A program made the position numbers and the translations under genes. From Rotaria sordida (Eukaryota; Rotifera; Eurotatoria; Philodinida; Philodinidae), in assembly GCA_905250125.1 (NCBI GenBank), contig CAJNOL010000511.1, positions 56,718 through 120,717 on the forward strand: a stretch of DNA of 64,000 bases, read 5' to 3'. Position 1 is the stretch's first letter. Every line of letters starts with the position of its first letter. Positions 1-13,842 of the stretch are shown piece by piece. The notes under the pieces were generated by a model that worked only from the letters and a program-made list of their open reading frames with translations, was not told where the DNA came from and searched no databases.

Positions 1-257
1 GACTTCAAGAGACTTCATGAGACTTCATTAGAATTCNNNNNNNNNNGACTTCAAGAGACTTCATGAGACTTCAAGAGACTTCATGAGACTTCAAGAGACT
101 TCAAGAGACTTCATGAGACTTCATGAGACTTCATTAGAATTCAAGAGACTTCAAGAGACTTCATGAGACTTCATTAGACTTCATGAGACTTCGTTAGACT
201 TCATGAGACTTCATTAGACTTCATGAGACTTCATGAGACTTCACAAGACTTCAAGAG
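1..257. repeat. 10-bp minisatellite GACTTCAWGA, with assembly gap
   Basis: Near-perfect tandem array of a 10-bp unit that alternates between GACTTCAAGA and GACTTCATGA, with variants GACTTCATTA and GAATTCAAGA. Ten Ns at 37-46 mark a gap inside the array, so the true length is unknown and the array probably continues beyond the window start. It has no coding content. Confidence 0.95.
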
Positions 258-896
258 GCAGATTCCATGCGTATCAAAAAACCTTATAGAAATTACATGA
301 AACTTCTATAACATGCAAAAAACAAAACTTATCCTATCGAGATTACAAAAGTGTTTCTTGTTTCTGAGAATTGTTTCTCGCAGTATATCTATATCTAGAA
401 TAAAGATGTGACAATGACACAAAGCGTTGATGAAATTAAAACAGAGAAAATAAACTTTACTGGTATGCGTATGTTTGATTCGATTAATTCAGCATTGGAA
501 AACTCCTATTCTCAGGTGCAAATAAATAACAAGACTAAATTTATACGCAAGCAAACGACTTGTTGGTTATTGACCGACGAAGCTAGCCGTTTATCGGCTG
601 ATAGATTATCACGAGTGATAGAAATAAACAAAAAGGAATAAAATTCTTCATAAGATTGACATCGAATAAATGAAACATTTCTTATAAAAATAAACCACTT
701 CATTCAAAAAGCATTCAGTTCTTAACTATCATGTTTTCTAAGATCCAACAAACTTGAATTTTTTTCCAGTACCTTGACAAACAAACAATAAAAAGTTCAC
801 CTTTCTGCTAAAATAAGACCGTCGAAAACAAGACAATTTCATTGCTTTTTTATGAATTTTCATGCACTAAATGTATTTCAAAACTTCCATAAGAAT
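258..896. other. Spacer between satellite blocks, with one small ORF
   Basis: AT-rich spacer. It holds a 77-codon ORF at 408-641 (+) whose C-terminal half (around KQTTCWLLTDEASRLSADRL) has a plausible protein composition and vaguely recalls a short W..L..SRLS.DRL segment I associate with bdelloid repeat-derived proteins. No domain can be named. It may be a transposon fragment or chance. Confidence 0.3.
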
Positions 897-1046
897 TCAT
901 GAGACATCAAAAGACTTCAAAAGACTTCAAGAGACTTCAAGAGACTTTATGAGAATTCATGAGAGTTCATAAGACTTCAAAGAGACTTCAGAAGGCTTCG
1001 AAAGACTTTCAAGATTTCATGGGACTTCACGACTGAAGTCTCTGCT
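897..1046. repeat. Second, degenerate GACTTCAWGA array
   Basis: The same unit as at the window start, but with substitutions and length changes (GACTTCAAAA, GACTTTATGA, GAGTTCATAA, GGCTTCGAAA). It ends in GACTTCACGACTGAAGTC, a short inverted repeat of the unit. The decay suggests an older satellite block about 640 bp from the main array. Confidence 0.85.
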
Positions 1047-4000
1047 GTTTCCCCCTTGGATCATGGGCACATCAATACAGAAAGATATTGACTAAACATA
1101 GCAGTGACAATAAATACTCTACTATTTCGATATAATGGTTTTCATCTATGTATTATCAGATTTCGCTTTTGATTACTGCAGCTTTTCGGTCACATGCTTC
1201 TTTTCCTGATAGTGGCTTGGAAAAGTTTATACGAAGAATAAAAGCTCGCATATTTTGATTAAGTTGTTGGACACCAAGAATTGTCAATAAGCCATGGTAA
1301 CATTCGGCACTATCACATCCCAAATAAATTGTCTTTAGTTGATCATTTTTATTTTTGAGTCGCCCGAAGATGTTTTCTAAAATACTAATTCCTATTGGCC
1401 TATCTTGAGTAAATTTATCGAATATGTAACAAAATATACGATATTTCAAGCACGCACTTCGACCAGTTCATTAAAATCAATAAGAATAATGAGGTTTAAT
1501 AGACCACTTTTTATAAATCTAATTAGATTGTATCATAGATCTCGTCAATTTTGAGTTATAGTAATAATGAGAGAAAGTGCATGTAATTCTATTTGAGTAT
1601 CCTAGAAAAACATAAAAATCTCTTATTCATATTTATCTCTAGTATTATCTAATCACAGAAAACGAATATATGAATCAGTTTTATTTACCTTTAAAGCATA
1701 ATGCAAATGTGTAGTTTCTCTGGTTATTTTTGACAGAAACACATACTTGCATATGATTTGGTTTTTCGTAGGAAGATTGTATTTTCAGTTTTACATATAC
1801 TTTGAGTTGAACCATGATACTATATAAAACTAGATTAATAGGATTCTACAAACCTCATAGTAATCTTGATGGGTTTCAGAGATAGATCGATAATTTGTTA
1901 ATATAACTAAATATTGTAAACGAACAACGTGAATCAAATGCCACGGCAGGCTTTTTCTATCGAACCAAGTGGTTTGTATTTCTGGGTATGTTGTTGATAA
2001 CCACTTCATAGCCTAGTCAACTACTAAAAATATGCCACTTTCATTCATATGGTCAAGAACAAATTCCCTGTAAGCCTCGTAATGCACTGTTCGAAGTTGC
2101 TATTTTTTCCAGTTACATATGAACTTCGTACTTTGATGACATTAAACTAAATATTAGTATGGAATGCACGTCTTCATCCAAAGCTTTGCTATTTTCAAGA
2201 AGAAGATAGACATCATTCAAAGACGATTCGAAGAGAAAACCATCCAAACACCTAAAATAATGACAATATGCGGGTGAGAAGAATGCTTTCAATTGACAAT
2301 TCCTTCTGGTCATGCTCTTGAGTACCTTCCACTATTCAATAATAATTTGTCGGGGTTTGATCGTTAAAAGCCTAACGATAACAATGCTACAGCCCAGGAC
2401 TACTGGGGAAAATGTGCATTTTGTATAATAGTTTGAGATAATTACGTGATTGATGTAATATTCTTTTTAGTTCAGCAGTTCTTGAATTGAATACCTATAA
2501 GTCAATGACATATGAAGAATTATTATTAGTAATTCACTTACCAAAACAAATATATTGTTCGTAAATTTTAGATAAATCTTCAAAATCACTTGAACTATCA
2601 GATGGTATGTTATCAATGCTAGTCACTTACTTTCGCGAGGAGATCGAAAACTAGATTGAGTTGCACATCGGTTGAAAGGTAGTAGTCGTGGTTTTAAAAC
2701 ACAATGCCTTATCTTCTTCGATAATTCGAGAGTCGATGAAATTATGGATTGTTTTAGATAATTCGCATTTTTCTTCATTAAATGATTTTGTTTTTTGTGC
2801 CATATAGCAAATCAAATGATAGAAGAGAAGAGAGCATAAAATCAATGACGCGTTCGATTTGCTGGATAGAAAATCGTTGCGCTAGCATACGAGATATATT
2901 GATCGAATTTCCACGTCCTTTTACACGAAATTTAAATAGTAAATATAGTTCATAGAAAATCAGAAATCTTACCAAAGCACTAAGCTTGCTTCCTGACAGC
3001 TTTCATTTGCCGATCAGTAACGCCTTGATAGTGTTGTCTGAGAATATAGGATTGAAGATCACTAGCTACAATAGTTAATATTCATCATTGTGAAAACTGG
3101 TGATTAGTTCTATTCCATGCATCACTTAAGACATCTATTACTACTTCGAAGTTACTGTAACATGCTGAAATTGAGAGTTATCAGATCTAAATAAATATGC
3201 AGCGTACTCATACTTGGCAGCAACTGTCTTTTTCGATTTTTCAATCTGTTCATCAATAAGACTTCCAAATATCCTCAACCGTTTGATACCACAATTTTAA
3301 TAATATGATGAGGTAGTTTTGTCACATGACAGAAAAAAATTGTATGTTTCCGGACTAAGGGAATGAAAATCAAGAGTTAATTTAACCTTTGTAAACAACT
3401 TGTGTATGACAGAATTTCTTCAAAATTTTTTCTATGTGTTTGGTAATAAGATGTATCCAATTCTTCTGATAAATCCGTAATGTCAATATAATGAGGAGAA
3501 GTAGATGCAGTTGGCGGAATGTGAATAAAGTTCTAGTCGTAAATTCACGCTAGCAAAATTATGGATTTAGTAATATTTTTTCAGTAAATTTAGATACTTA
3601 CCTAATGGCGAATTAAGTTCCTTTCCTGCATCTTTTTTGATCTGATCATCTAATCCTATTCCTTAGTGTAACGATAAAATAAGAAAGAGATGTTATGATA
3701 GATTGAAGGAGTAGCTAACCGCTACTTGGCAATGATGTTTATTAGCTACTTTACATCTCCAGAATGTGTCTATTGCACATTCAACACAGGCTTATATATG
3801 ATAGAGAAACAAAGGGAGAGACAATACAGAGAGAACAATAGAGAGAGGAAGAGGGAAGAGGAAGAGCAGTGAGCCGTGACGTATATATCGGCACACTTAG
3901 TTATTGCAAGTCCAAGTATTATATTCTTGTTCCACAAAAATTACTCCAAATGACTAAGACCAAGCATTTTGAAGGTAATCGCAATCCATCATAATTTCGT

Positions 4001-5983
4001 GAGACAGACTTTTTTCTAAACAAACTATATATTTTAATATTCATCGTTGTTCGTGTGATCAAAAAAGAGTGATGGCACTCCGAACAAATGTAAGATTGCT
4101 GTAGATTTGTAGTTTTTTTATATTAATATATTCAGTGACTAATAGAAGATGCTCAAAATTGGAACCACATGTTCGAAATGAAAGCATTGTTAAATTTAGT
4201 AGTAGTTCGAAACTAGTATAGTAACATTCGGAAAGAATCTGAAAAAATCACTGTATGCAATAATAAATGATTAATGTCAAACATTACATCTGGTTGTTTG
4301 GAGCTGAGAATAGACGAAAACTGTGCTTCATTTAAATTTTTATCGATCATATATAATTTAAAATTGTTAGACAAAGATCGAACGATACTAATTCAAGAAA
4401 AATTAGTCTAGAAACACATGCGAAAGCACCCAGTGACTGATGTAAATACTAATAATCATCAACTCGTTATTGTTCACAGAAAATAAAAGATATTTGTTCT
4501 AAGAAGAACTACTACTTTATGCATTATGTCTTTATGGTTGCGTACGATTAGCTAATTTGACCGTGAAAGAATGCTATTTTAGTTAATTGACCACAAAAGA
4601 ACATGTAGAATATATACGTATATAAAGTGAAATATAGATCAAGAACGTGGAACATTCAAAGAGAGAAATATGGAATGACATGGAGAGAGAGTCGTGAAAA
4701 AGAACGAATAAAAATACATGCTGGGATACGAGAAATTACATAGTAAAGCCTATAGAGAGAATAGAAATAATAGCAGAAGTATAGGATAGAGAGAGAGAGA
4801 GAGAATAGGCAGAAAAACCAATAATTCTCTACACTATTATTCTATTCCATAGAAGACTGAAAATAGACAATATTGAAATGTAAACCATGCGCGGTGCTTT
4901 AAGACACATGTGTTGATAATCTTTCGCGATAAAATACTTTTCAAGCTTCCTAAGCATAAAGATGAAATGAGGTAACAATAACAAGGTTTCTTATGTTCTC
5001 ATAGATGCTTAAACTCTCTAATGTTCGTCTTATGTCGAAATGTCATAGTGTCTAATCTATTGAAATAACTAAATATATTCCTATAAGTTCGTTAGTGGAT
5101 AAGTTTGATACCATTAAGATTATGCTGATTAGGAAGCAAGATTTTCCTTCAATATTCAGATTATATCTAATAAAGAGCAGCTTTTAATTATATTTCATAT
5201 ACGTATTTTCTATGTAACTTTCAATTAACATAGAACTATTGTTTGAAATACAATAAAAATAAATTGAAAAAATGACGCAAAGGATTATTTTGAGTCAAAA
5301 AAAATTATATGCCGAACACATTTCTTTTTTCCAAAGAGTTATATATGAATCGATACAGTTTTCCATGCTCTTTAATAGGCTGCTATTAACTTTTTAGAAA
5401 CTCTCTATCATGAGTCCTTTTAAGTCAAAAATCTGTGCAAAATGTTTCTTAATAATACTACTGTTGAATCCAGATCGATAGACTTATTGACTTTAAAGTT
5501 ATTTGTGAACGCAGCTATATATAGAAAAATGATAGAGCAAAATATGCTCTATCTTATGAGATATTACAGTGCAAGGTTGATTAAAGAATGGCACACAGAT
5601 CGAATAAACAGCGTAAGAGTGACAAATTACATGACTTTGTATAATTTATTGTTATTTATTACTATGGCCAGCCTCATGACTCTTGAACAAAAAGGGGAAA
5701 AGGCTGACACAGTGGACTTGCAGATTGTTTATATATGATCTTTCGATTCATAATAGAAGGACAAGACTGCCAAATTTTTCATATGCCTATGTAGACAGCA
5801 GTCTCATGGATCCTCTCCTAATTACAAATTGGCAAAAAAACTAAAGAAAACTGAATATTTCGTTTAATACATAAATTTAAAAAAAATTTCGAAGTCGTTT
5901 CGTTATCATCAATTTATTCAAAAAATTAATATTATATAAGAAAAAAATGAAAAAAAATTAATTTGTTTATATTCGTACATAGT
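1047..5983. other. Gene-poor AT-rich region
   Basis: No recognisable gene. Short ORFs at 1156-1449 (-), 2113-2313 (-), 2651-2975 (-, two overlapping frames) and 5442-5738 (+) match no family I know and lack convincing splice partners. The minus-strand ORFs at 1.1-3.0 kb could be remnants of a decayed gene, since 2651-2975 reads through two frames with sensible protein composition. A short (GA)n microsatellite lies near 4786-4805, and 3800-3860 is purine-rich. Confidence 0.5.
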
Positions 5984-6256
5984 TCATGGCATTTCACCTC
6001 GATAGATGCGTGACATAAATCTCATATATTCATCATAACTGACTCGTCCATCTCGATTATAATCCCTTCTTGATAAAACACGTTGAATTTCAAAATCATC
6101 ACAAGGAATACCTGAACGTAGAAGACATTGACGCAATTCACTACCGGTTATATAACCATTATGATTTGTATCAATTTGATGAAATGCTGTTAGAAGTTCA
6201 TACAATTAATCGGCATCAAGACTGTAAATATTTGTTCCATCACCAGTACGTAACAT
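5984..6256 (-). pseudogene. EF-hand Ca2+-binding protein broken by an in-frame stop
   Basis: Reading down from an ATG at 6256, a 90-codon frame encodes a small calmodulin-like protein. It has two EF-hand loops: DTNHNGYITGSE, and DYNRDGRVSYDE later, each with acidic or polar residues at positions 1, 3, 5 and 12 and Gly at 6. Members of this class bind Ca2+ and act as cytosolic sensors. The N-terminal part (MLRTGDGTNIYSLDAD) is joined in frame to LYELLTAFHQID but separated by TAA at 6206-6208. A Glu codon GAA would fit there, so one G-to-T change explains it. Translation could only start downstream at a TTG, leaving both EF hands intact. I call it a recent pseudogene; a sequencing error or an unusual start remains possible. 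Confidence 0.65.
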
Positions 6257-9200
6257 CGTTTTTTTAAATAGTATTTTCATATATTTGCAGTATAATATTT
6301 TTTTTTACTGACCAATCTATTCAATATTATAAATGCGTAATATACAAAAAACATAATTATTTATATAATGATGCATAAAAAAGAAAAAAAAATCATCCAC
6401 TCATCTTACGTTAAAACGATAGGTCATTGTAATTTACCAAAGTTAATATATCTATTACATAAAAAGTTGTCAAGAGATATTTCTTTTGTATTGATAGTTA
6501 TATTTGTGATAATTCTTGGTCATGAAGTTTATCATGTCTTCTCATCAATAGAATACAATCGATTGATTAAATCAACTGTTTAGCAATATAAGGAATATAT
6601 ATTTATTTCAATGAACAGACAAAGTAAGTTTTGATAAAGATTCTATTTATTCTGTGATCGTTTTCAATTGAAAACATAAAAATAAAAACAAAAAAAAAGT
6701 AGAATTAGTTTTTTAGTTGTTTTATTACTCTAAGCAAAATAAGGTGTTATTAAACCATAAATGTAATTAAATCTTTGTGATTCATGGTAAAAAGCTTAAT
6801 AAACTCTATTCTTGAATTGTGTTAGTCATACGATTTCTTTTGGACATCTATATTGATTATTATTCGTCGTCTTTTATTATTTTCTCGGGAAATCGAGACC
6901 ATGTAGTCATATTCTCAATAGATTAGTTAATTACTTCGATGAATAAATCCCTTTTTTGACAGTCTTTTGTCAGTATTAATCACTCATTATTGTCATTTTC
7001 TCGTTTTTATCCAACTTAGTTATACAAGCTTTCAATGACGAACAAAGCCGCGTAAATCATGCATTTTTTTTCTTTTCTAAACAAACAAACATAAAACGTG
7101 ATTGATAATGCGTCACAACTAATATGAGATATTTCATATCCTCTTGAGAGACAATCTTTATGCTTCATTACACGCACATGACTGTATCAATAATAAGTAA
7201 TGATTGTAGTAAAAAATGGATATGAAATATAAATAGGAATAAACAGAAAACGAAATATTTCGAAGTAAAATAAAGTTGAAAGTATATTCTTCAAGTTGTT
7301 TGTCGTTTTTTTGAGTCATTGATTAATAAACTCAAAATTAAATTATTTCCGACTACCGTTATTTGATTGAATTTAACAAAAAAAAAACAGAATAATTATT
7401 TGTAGACTTTGTTTGAATTACAAATTGAAAACCATCAATACTCAATCACTTTTATTTTCCTATTAGACAAATCATGAGTAAATGTTAAGAATACATGTTT
7501 TTTTATACAAAAGACTATGATATTATTTTTTTCAAAATGCAAACAAAAAGAAATTGATCGAAATCGTTGGTTAATATATAATTCATCCTCAGTATCTTAA
7601 TGTCACCAGGATAAAATATATTATTTAAAATAAATAACACAATATATTTAAAAAAACTTTTTTTCATTTAAGACAATTGAAAAAAAAATGGTGCCTAATC
7701 AGTAATAATCTCCTATACTGTTCTATGATGACAACATTGAGAAATAAAATAATAGAAAGCAAAGAATAACCAGTAATTATCTTCTTCTTTTATCTATATA
7801 TAACGAAGATATGTCAAATTTTGATGACATGATCAAAAATTCTAACATAGAATGATCTTAAAAGTAAAGATTGGTGGTAGTTTGGTTACGATTAATATAG
7901 TTTGCTGGAGTTGAAGTAAATCGAAAGGTAAGTTCATATAGTGAACACGTGATAGATGTTTGACAGTTATAATAAATAGGTTGACAGTTATAGCCGTATT
8001 GATGTTAGCCTCAATACGTCTGACCTTGTTGAGATTCTTGATTATCGATATTATCAACTTCGAAAATGCATCAATAACCGCATATACTGTCGAAGGAATG
8101 ATAGGAACAATAATGGAAATCTACTCTTTCATTTACTAGGGAAAGTAGTGAAGTGAATAGAAGGAAACTGATTAATTTTTACTGCACAAATCAAATGGAT
8201 TGTAATAGAGCTAAAGTATTTCTATGACACTAACGGATCGATGTATTTATAGATAAACTCCAATATTAAATTGCAAAATACACAGAAGAATGTACAATGT
8301 AGTCATATATTACTGTGACAGGAAATCTGATTGCATCATAAATTTGTTTTTTTGAATTTTCGATATATTTCCATTCAATAGTGAAACATATCAATAGTCG
8401 ATGTCGATCTTGAAATTAATATTGACTATAATATAAACTTGAAATTAAATCTATAAATTGAATTGTAATTATTATAATCTAATCAATAACATTAATGGAA
8501 ATCAATCAAATGTATAATAATAACAAATAATTTATTTACAATAACTATTAATACCAATATATATAATACTCAAGAATTATGCTCTTTCTTGGATTTTTAT
8601 CAATTAAATCTCAAGATTGATATTCATCTTTCTCATACATTATTATATTTTTATTCCCGTAAATCAGTTCTAATTAAACTCGATTTGTATAATTGTATTA
8701 TAACATTAGCTTTCGTATATAAAACATTTCATTAGTGCAATTGATTGTTTTAGAATTCTCTTTGCCGAAATAGTGTTGATACAATTTTTTTGTATTTATT
8801 ATTAGAGATTTATTTTCCAACTTCAAAAATAAGCTTTTTCTTAACTATTGGAACAATTTCTTACTCCATTTGTAAACTTCATGACATTCTCTCTTAATCA
8901 GATCAAAAGACTATTCTTTTTTGTTTTCTAAAGTTATCAATATTATAGCATCGTTAGAATGCACTGCACATATTTGTCTCTCTTTGTTACTTATCCACTA
9001 TTTAAAAAAAATCTCCAAGATTTTATTTAGCATATTATCCAAGACTATTCAATGGATGCAAACTTGGTTTATTATAAGTAAATATTAATTTATAGTATTC
9101 AAATATTCATTACTCTACTAAAACAAAATCAAATTAATCAACATTATAATATTAACTTATTGTCGAACTATGCTGTTGTGAGTAGTACTACGTAGTTTCA

Positions 9201-11208
9201 ACGATGGTGACTTCACTACATAAAGAACCTAATTAACCTCTGATGACAAGAAAATTGCTATCATTACTTAATGTAACCACACTGATTGTCACTATATCGA
9301 TGTATAACCATTTTGATCGGTCATTTCATCGAAATGATAGGTTTCCTCAGAATATAAATGATTTCAACTTTTCTTGAAAACTAATGAATTTGATTGATAT
9401 AGAACGAGTTATTACAATTTGGCTGCTAAAACAGCAGCAAGTATAAATAACATAATATATTCAATAAATTGTATATGTTCTAATCTAATATATGTGTGAA
9501 TGAACTGTCATCAAATAGGTAGCAAACTAGAACGTGATTATTCACCGCATGATAATGATCATGGAAATGAAAAATCAATTTATTTATTCTGAGAATCTTA
9601 CTTTTCAAATACACAGCTAATAGAAAGTAATCCATATGTTTTTATTTCTATATAAAGAACACTACATATTTATTCAATTTTTGAAAGACAAAAAACGAAT
9701 TTAAAATTCATCCCTAATTTTAATTAGCCTTTCTTGTCTAATTTAAAATAACAGTTGATTCTTACTACTGAGTAAAAAGAAATGAGCATAAACAATACTT
9801 GAGGTACAGCTCATTTTTTTAAAAATATATTCTTTCAAGATTTCGAAATATAACTAATCACATCATCTTATATTTTCATATTATAATTATACGAAAATTT
9901 ATTTTGTATAAACTGCACTAAACAGAAGTAAATGTTCGTGTAGGTATCGACAGTTTGTTAAAACATTTTAAAAAATTGTAAAAAGAATTAAATTTGAGCA
10001 ACATTTGGTATATGTGTGACTTATATTTATCAAAAATGCATTCTAGAAAATAGCAATGATATTACTTTGCTTAATGAAATAATAATAGAAATATGGAAAT
10101 TTCCCACATTGAAATTTAATCGAGTATGAAAAGTAATCACATTGAGAACAACATCTCATAAGACAGATAACGAATATTTATCAGAGCAAAACAAATGTAA
10201 TTATTATTGTTTGTAAAAGATTTCTATGCATGAATAGAATTGCTGATATACTTCATTTGTCATGTTCATACAGATGTAAGTGTCTCTGTTTAGTATAAAA
10301 AAGTAATTGTTAATTTTCTTTTTGATTCCAGTAACAACAAATGAGCGAAAAATCATAATAAGATTCTCTCTCTAAAAAACTTCTTTATCTAATATTTATC
10401 GTCTCTGATCTTCTAGGATTTTTTTTTCCATAACTAAAGAAACAAAAATACTTTCAAGTAATATCACAAGCAAGAAAATTTGAATTAATTATTTTTTTTT
10501 CATCTTAGTGACATGATTCATTATAAACAATAAGTATTCATTGCTCAATAAATATTCTATTACTATAGACATAATATCTTCATCTTCACTATTATACAAC
10601 TGTTATACGCTTGCATAGATGAGGCGGTATCAAGGCTAGTTAACCTTCTTTTGTCATGATAATAGTTACTGATATTTCTCTGTATCATGATGATGTTCAA
10701 ATGCTGAGCAATGAACGTTTTCAAATGAGTTCTCTTTCGTCTTGAATAAGATCGATATCGAAAAGAACTTGTATAAGAACTTCAGATCACATAAGAAATA
10801 ATATATTTCCTCTTAGTGATGCTTCTAGGATTCCCTATGCAATCATGGATATGTACAACAAATTAATCAACAATTTATGATGACTACTGTACAAGTCTAT
10901 ATAATGACCACCTTTTCGCTAAAATTGAACCAAATCGAGAAATTTTGTGTATCAGGTATAGTTATGTTTTCTCGTAATTTCTCAACAATTTTATATTATT
11001 TTAAAATATTTTCTATAGTTGTCGCTATATTATGCGGATATTTATTTTTCATATATGATTGGTTATTTGGACCGGCTTAAGGTTTTTAGCTTGCCAAGTC
11101 ATCATCTGCTATTGGTGTAATAAAGAAAGGAGAACGAATTTTTTGGTTATTTTATTTCTTTTAGATTCGTTTCATTTGATAATTAAAAAAAAAACACCCA
11201 ACTAAACA
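6257..11208. other. Long intergenic region without recognisable genes
   Basis: Very AT-rich. ORFs at 6368-6583 (+), 7842-8057 (-) and 10877-11080 (+) have no recognisable domain. The 7842-8057 ORF has a leucine-rich, beta-like composition and could be a scrap of a leucine-rich-repeat gene, but this is weak. I saw no RNA genes, tandem arrays or clear inverted repeats here. Confidence 0.5.
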
Positions 11209-11837
11209 ATGGAAAATCTCTATCGGCTCCCTTTTACTGTTGTTCAATGTCCAAATTTAAAATTAAAAAAGCCATCATGGGTTCGAAAACCTTCAAATAC
11301 AACGTGAGATGAATCCATTTTTATCTATTTAATTCTGGTTTTTTTTTTTGATTATTAGAGTTTTATTTGGTTTACTTGTTTCTTATTTTCTTGTTACTGC
11401 CGGTGTTATTTATGATATTATTGTTGAACCACCAAGTGTTGGTTAGTAAAATCAAAAAACAAAAAAAAAAAAAAGAATTTTATTTTAAACTATATCAGTG
11501 TTATTTTTTAGGTAGTACGACTGATGAATATGGTCATTATAAACCAGTTGCTTTTATGGCATGGCGTATTAATGGTCAATATATAATGGAAGGTCTTGCT
11601 GCTGCATTTATGTTTACATTAGGTGGTCTTGGATTTATTTTACTCGATCAAACAAATAAACCAAATATGCCACGTCTTAATCGGGTATTAATGATTATTT
11701 GTTCATTTATCTTTATTCTTGTTGCATATTGTGCTACAAAAATTTTTATTCGGTAAGTTAAAATCAAAAAGAAAACAATAAAAGTCTTATTAATTTTTGA
11801 TTATTTTAGTATCAAGATGCCAAGTTATTTAACTTAA
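11209..11837 (+). CDS. OSTC: Oligosaccharyltransferase complex subunit OSTC (DC2)
   Basis: Four exons: 11209-11303, 11359-11441, 11512-11752, 11810-11837; introns of 55-70 bp with GT..AG ends; 148 residues, about the family length (149 in human). The N-terminus [20 protein letters not shown], the block [11 protein letters not shown], the conserved [15 protein letters not shown] and the C-terminal KMPSYL are hallmarks of OSTC/DC2. Three hydrophobic segments fit its known topology in the ER membrane. In animals OSTC belongs to the STT3A form of oligosaccharyltransferase and helps couple N-glycosylation to the Sec61 channel. The start is the only ATG in frame with the conserved N-terminus, and every splice junction restores the conserved reading frame. 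No oddities seen. Confidence 0.96.
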
Positions 11838-13842
11838 ACTTAAACACAAATCAATTGATTAGTGTTCATTATTATTCGTCGTTTTGGGGATTTCTTTCTT
11901 TTTCTTTTTTTTTTATTTATACGTAGCATTGTTTTTCTTAATCATTGATTATTGTTTTTTCTTCTCTTTCTATTCACTGTTATTGTTATCATTTAAACTA
12001 CAGTTTTGATTTTTGAAAGAAAAACAAATGACACATAAAGAGTGATTTTAAGAATTCATTTCACTATATCTCATTTATAATGCCTCACCAGTTTCATGAA
12101 TATTTTATATTTTCATTCTGAAGCAATTACATATACATAGTTATACAATTCGGAAATGAACTTTTTTATTTCTAAGATCATTTGTGAAATTCCTATACCA
12201 TACAAATATTGAAAACAAACTAATAGCATATAAATATTGAGTATCATGAGTGACTATACAGCATAAGAAATAAATTGATAAGAAGAAAAATTTCAAAGGT
12301 TTAAAATTACAGATATTATACCGAGTAGATATGTTGCATGAAGAATTGAATAAATTTATCTCAAAGTTGTTTAATCAAGAAGATGAATATAATTTAGCAC
12401 ACCGTAGAATCAAGAATAAAAATAATCTGATAATGTATGGAATGAAATGCTGACAATGTTTGAACAGTTCATAAAAAGATACCTGTAGTGCAAATATACA
12501 ACAATCTTAAATATTATCAAAATATAACATGCCTCAATTAACCAACGGTTAAATATAATCGGAGTGATTGAACAAATACTTAATGTTCATCGTCAAATTA
12601 AATCAGCGAAAATGTAAGTGATTATCAGTACGAGTTCTAGCAAAACGAGCATAAAAAAAAACGATGAATGCGAGTATATTTTGATCCTTCATTTAATTAT
12701 TCGTGATATTGATGTGGTCACATCGACAAAAGTAATTTATATGAGTATGAAATTAGTATTAACGATATGAGTCAGATTAATATGAATATTGTATTAAAAA
12801 CAATTGCATATTTAATCAATTTGAAATAGTATTGTAATATGCATATTCAAATTATTTTGTGTTGTCAGCTACCATACTGCTTAATTTATTAATAAAATCA
12901 GATAAATAAAATGATACAAAAAGTCAATACGAAAAATATTAAAAATGCATATCGTTTGTTTTACATATTTATTTTGTTTCAAAGAAATTAATTTACTTTA
13001 TGCAAGAATTATTTTTAATAATTAAAAAAAATATCTCAAAGATGATTGCAGTTGTCGTAGATAAAAAAAAGACTGACATTATGGCTAATCTAGATGAAGT
13101 ATTTGTAAATGAGAGCTTTTATCCAAAGCCTCCTAAACCAGTTTCTTTGGAGGTATATGTCTTTTTTTTAATACATGTTACTCCTATATACGCTATAGTT
13201 GTCATATAATAGGTCAGAAAACATTCTATTTCACTCACACTCCAATATATATTGATTCTTATTAAAATGATATCAATGTTTATTCGTTAGTCTTTGCTTC
13301 CGTGATTTTTGTAATTAATACTGGTATTTATAAATCATTTTATAATGTTGAATATATGTTATAGTTTGTAAAGGAATTAAAAGCCTTCAAATAGTTGCCA
13401 TGTATTGTATCTAATAATGCAAAGATAGAAAAATATGTCACTTAAATTTTATGTGATAAAAACAGATCCATCTTGTTCTCATTTAGATCTTAAAGGAATG
13501 TTAAAAGTAAAACAAAAAAAAAAAGCTAACTGAATCTAGTAAGTAATAATAATAATAATAGCAGAATATATTCAATAAATAATTTTTGTTAATATGTGTT
13601 TTTGAAAATATACATGTTCTAAAACTGTCTTATCTTATTAATGTTAGCCATCATAAATAGAATTTTATATTTGATATTTAAAAAATACATATACATATTT
13701 TGTTTTTATGCTCAATAATCTTGTTTTTATTTGTTATTTCAAAAAAAAAAGATTGAGCATGAATAATCAACGGAAAAAAATCTCTTCTTTTTTATTTTCT
13801 TGTATCGATTTGATATGTATAAATAAATAAAAACCCTAATAT
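11838..13842. other. Intergenic region between OSTC and RPL23A
   Basis: AT-rich sequence with homopolymer runs and a short (AAT)n near 13544-13560. An ORF at 13000-13209 (+) ends in a possible donor (GAG/GTATAT), but no convincing second exon was found. The convergent 3' ends of OSTC and RPL23A flank this region, so both polyadenylation sites should lie in it. Confidence 0.5.

Noticed and set aside
1..257. Regular repeats that might suggest a CRISPR array
   Set aside because: The units are 10 bp and directly adjacent with no unique spacers, and the genome is eukaryotic. It is a minisatellite.
5442..5738. 98-codon plus-strand ORF
   Set aside because: No recognisable domain, no promoter or splice context, and composition compatible with chance in AT-rich DNA.
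10877..11080. 67-codon ORF just upstream of OSTC
   Set aside because: Hydrophobic chance ORF in AT-rich sequence; it overlaps the presumed OSTC promoter and lacks conserved motifs.
13000..13209. 69-codon ORF with a possible donor at its end
   Set aside because: No matching acceptor and continuation were found downstream, and the product (around LDEVFVNESFYPKPPKPV) matches no family I know.
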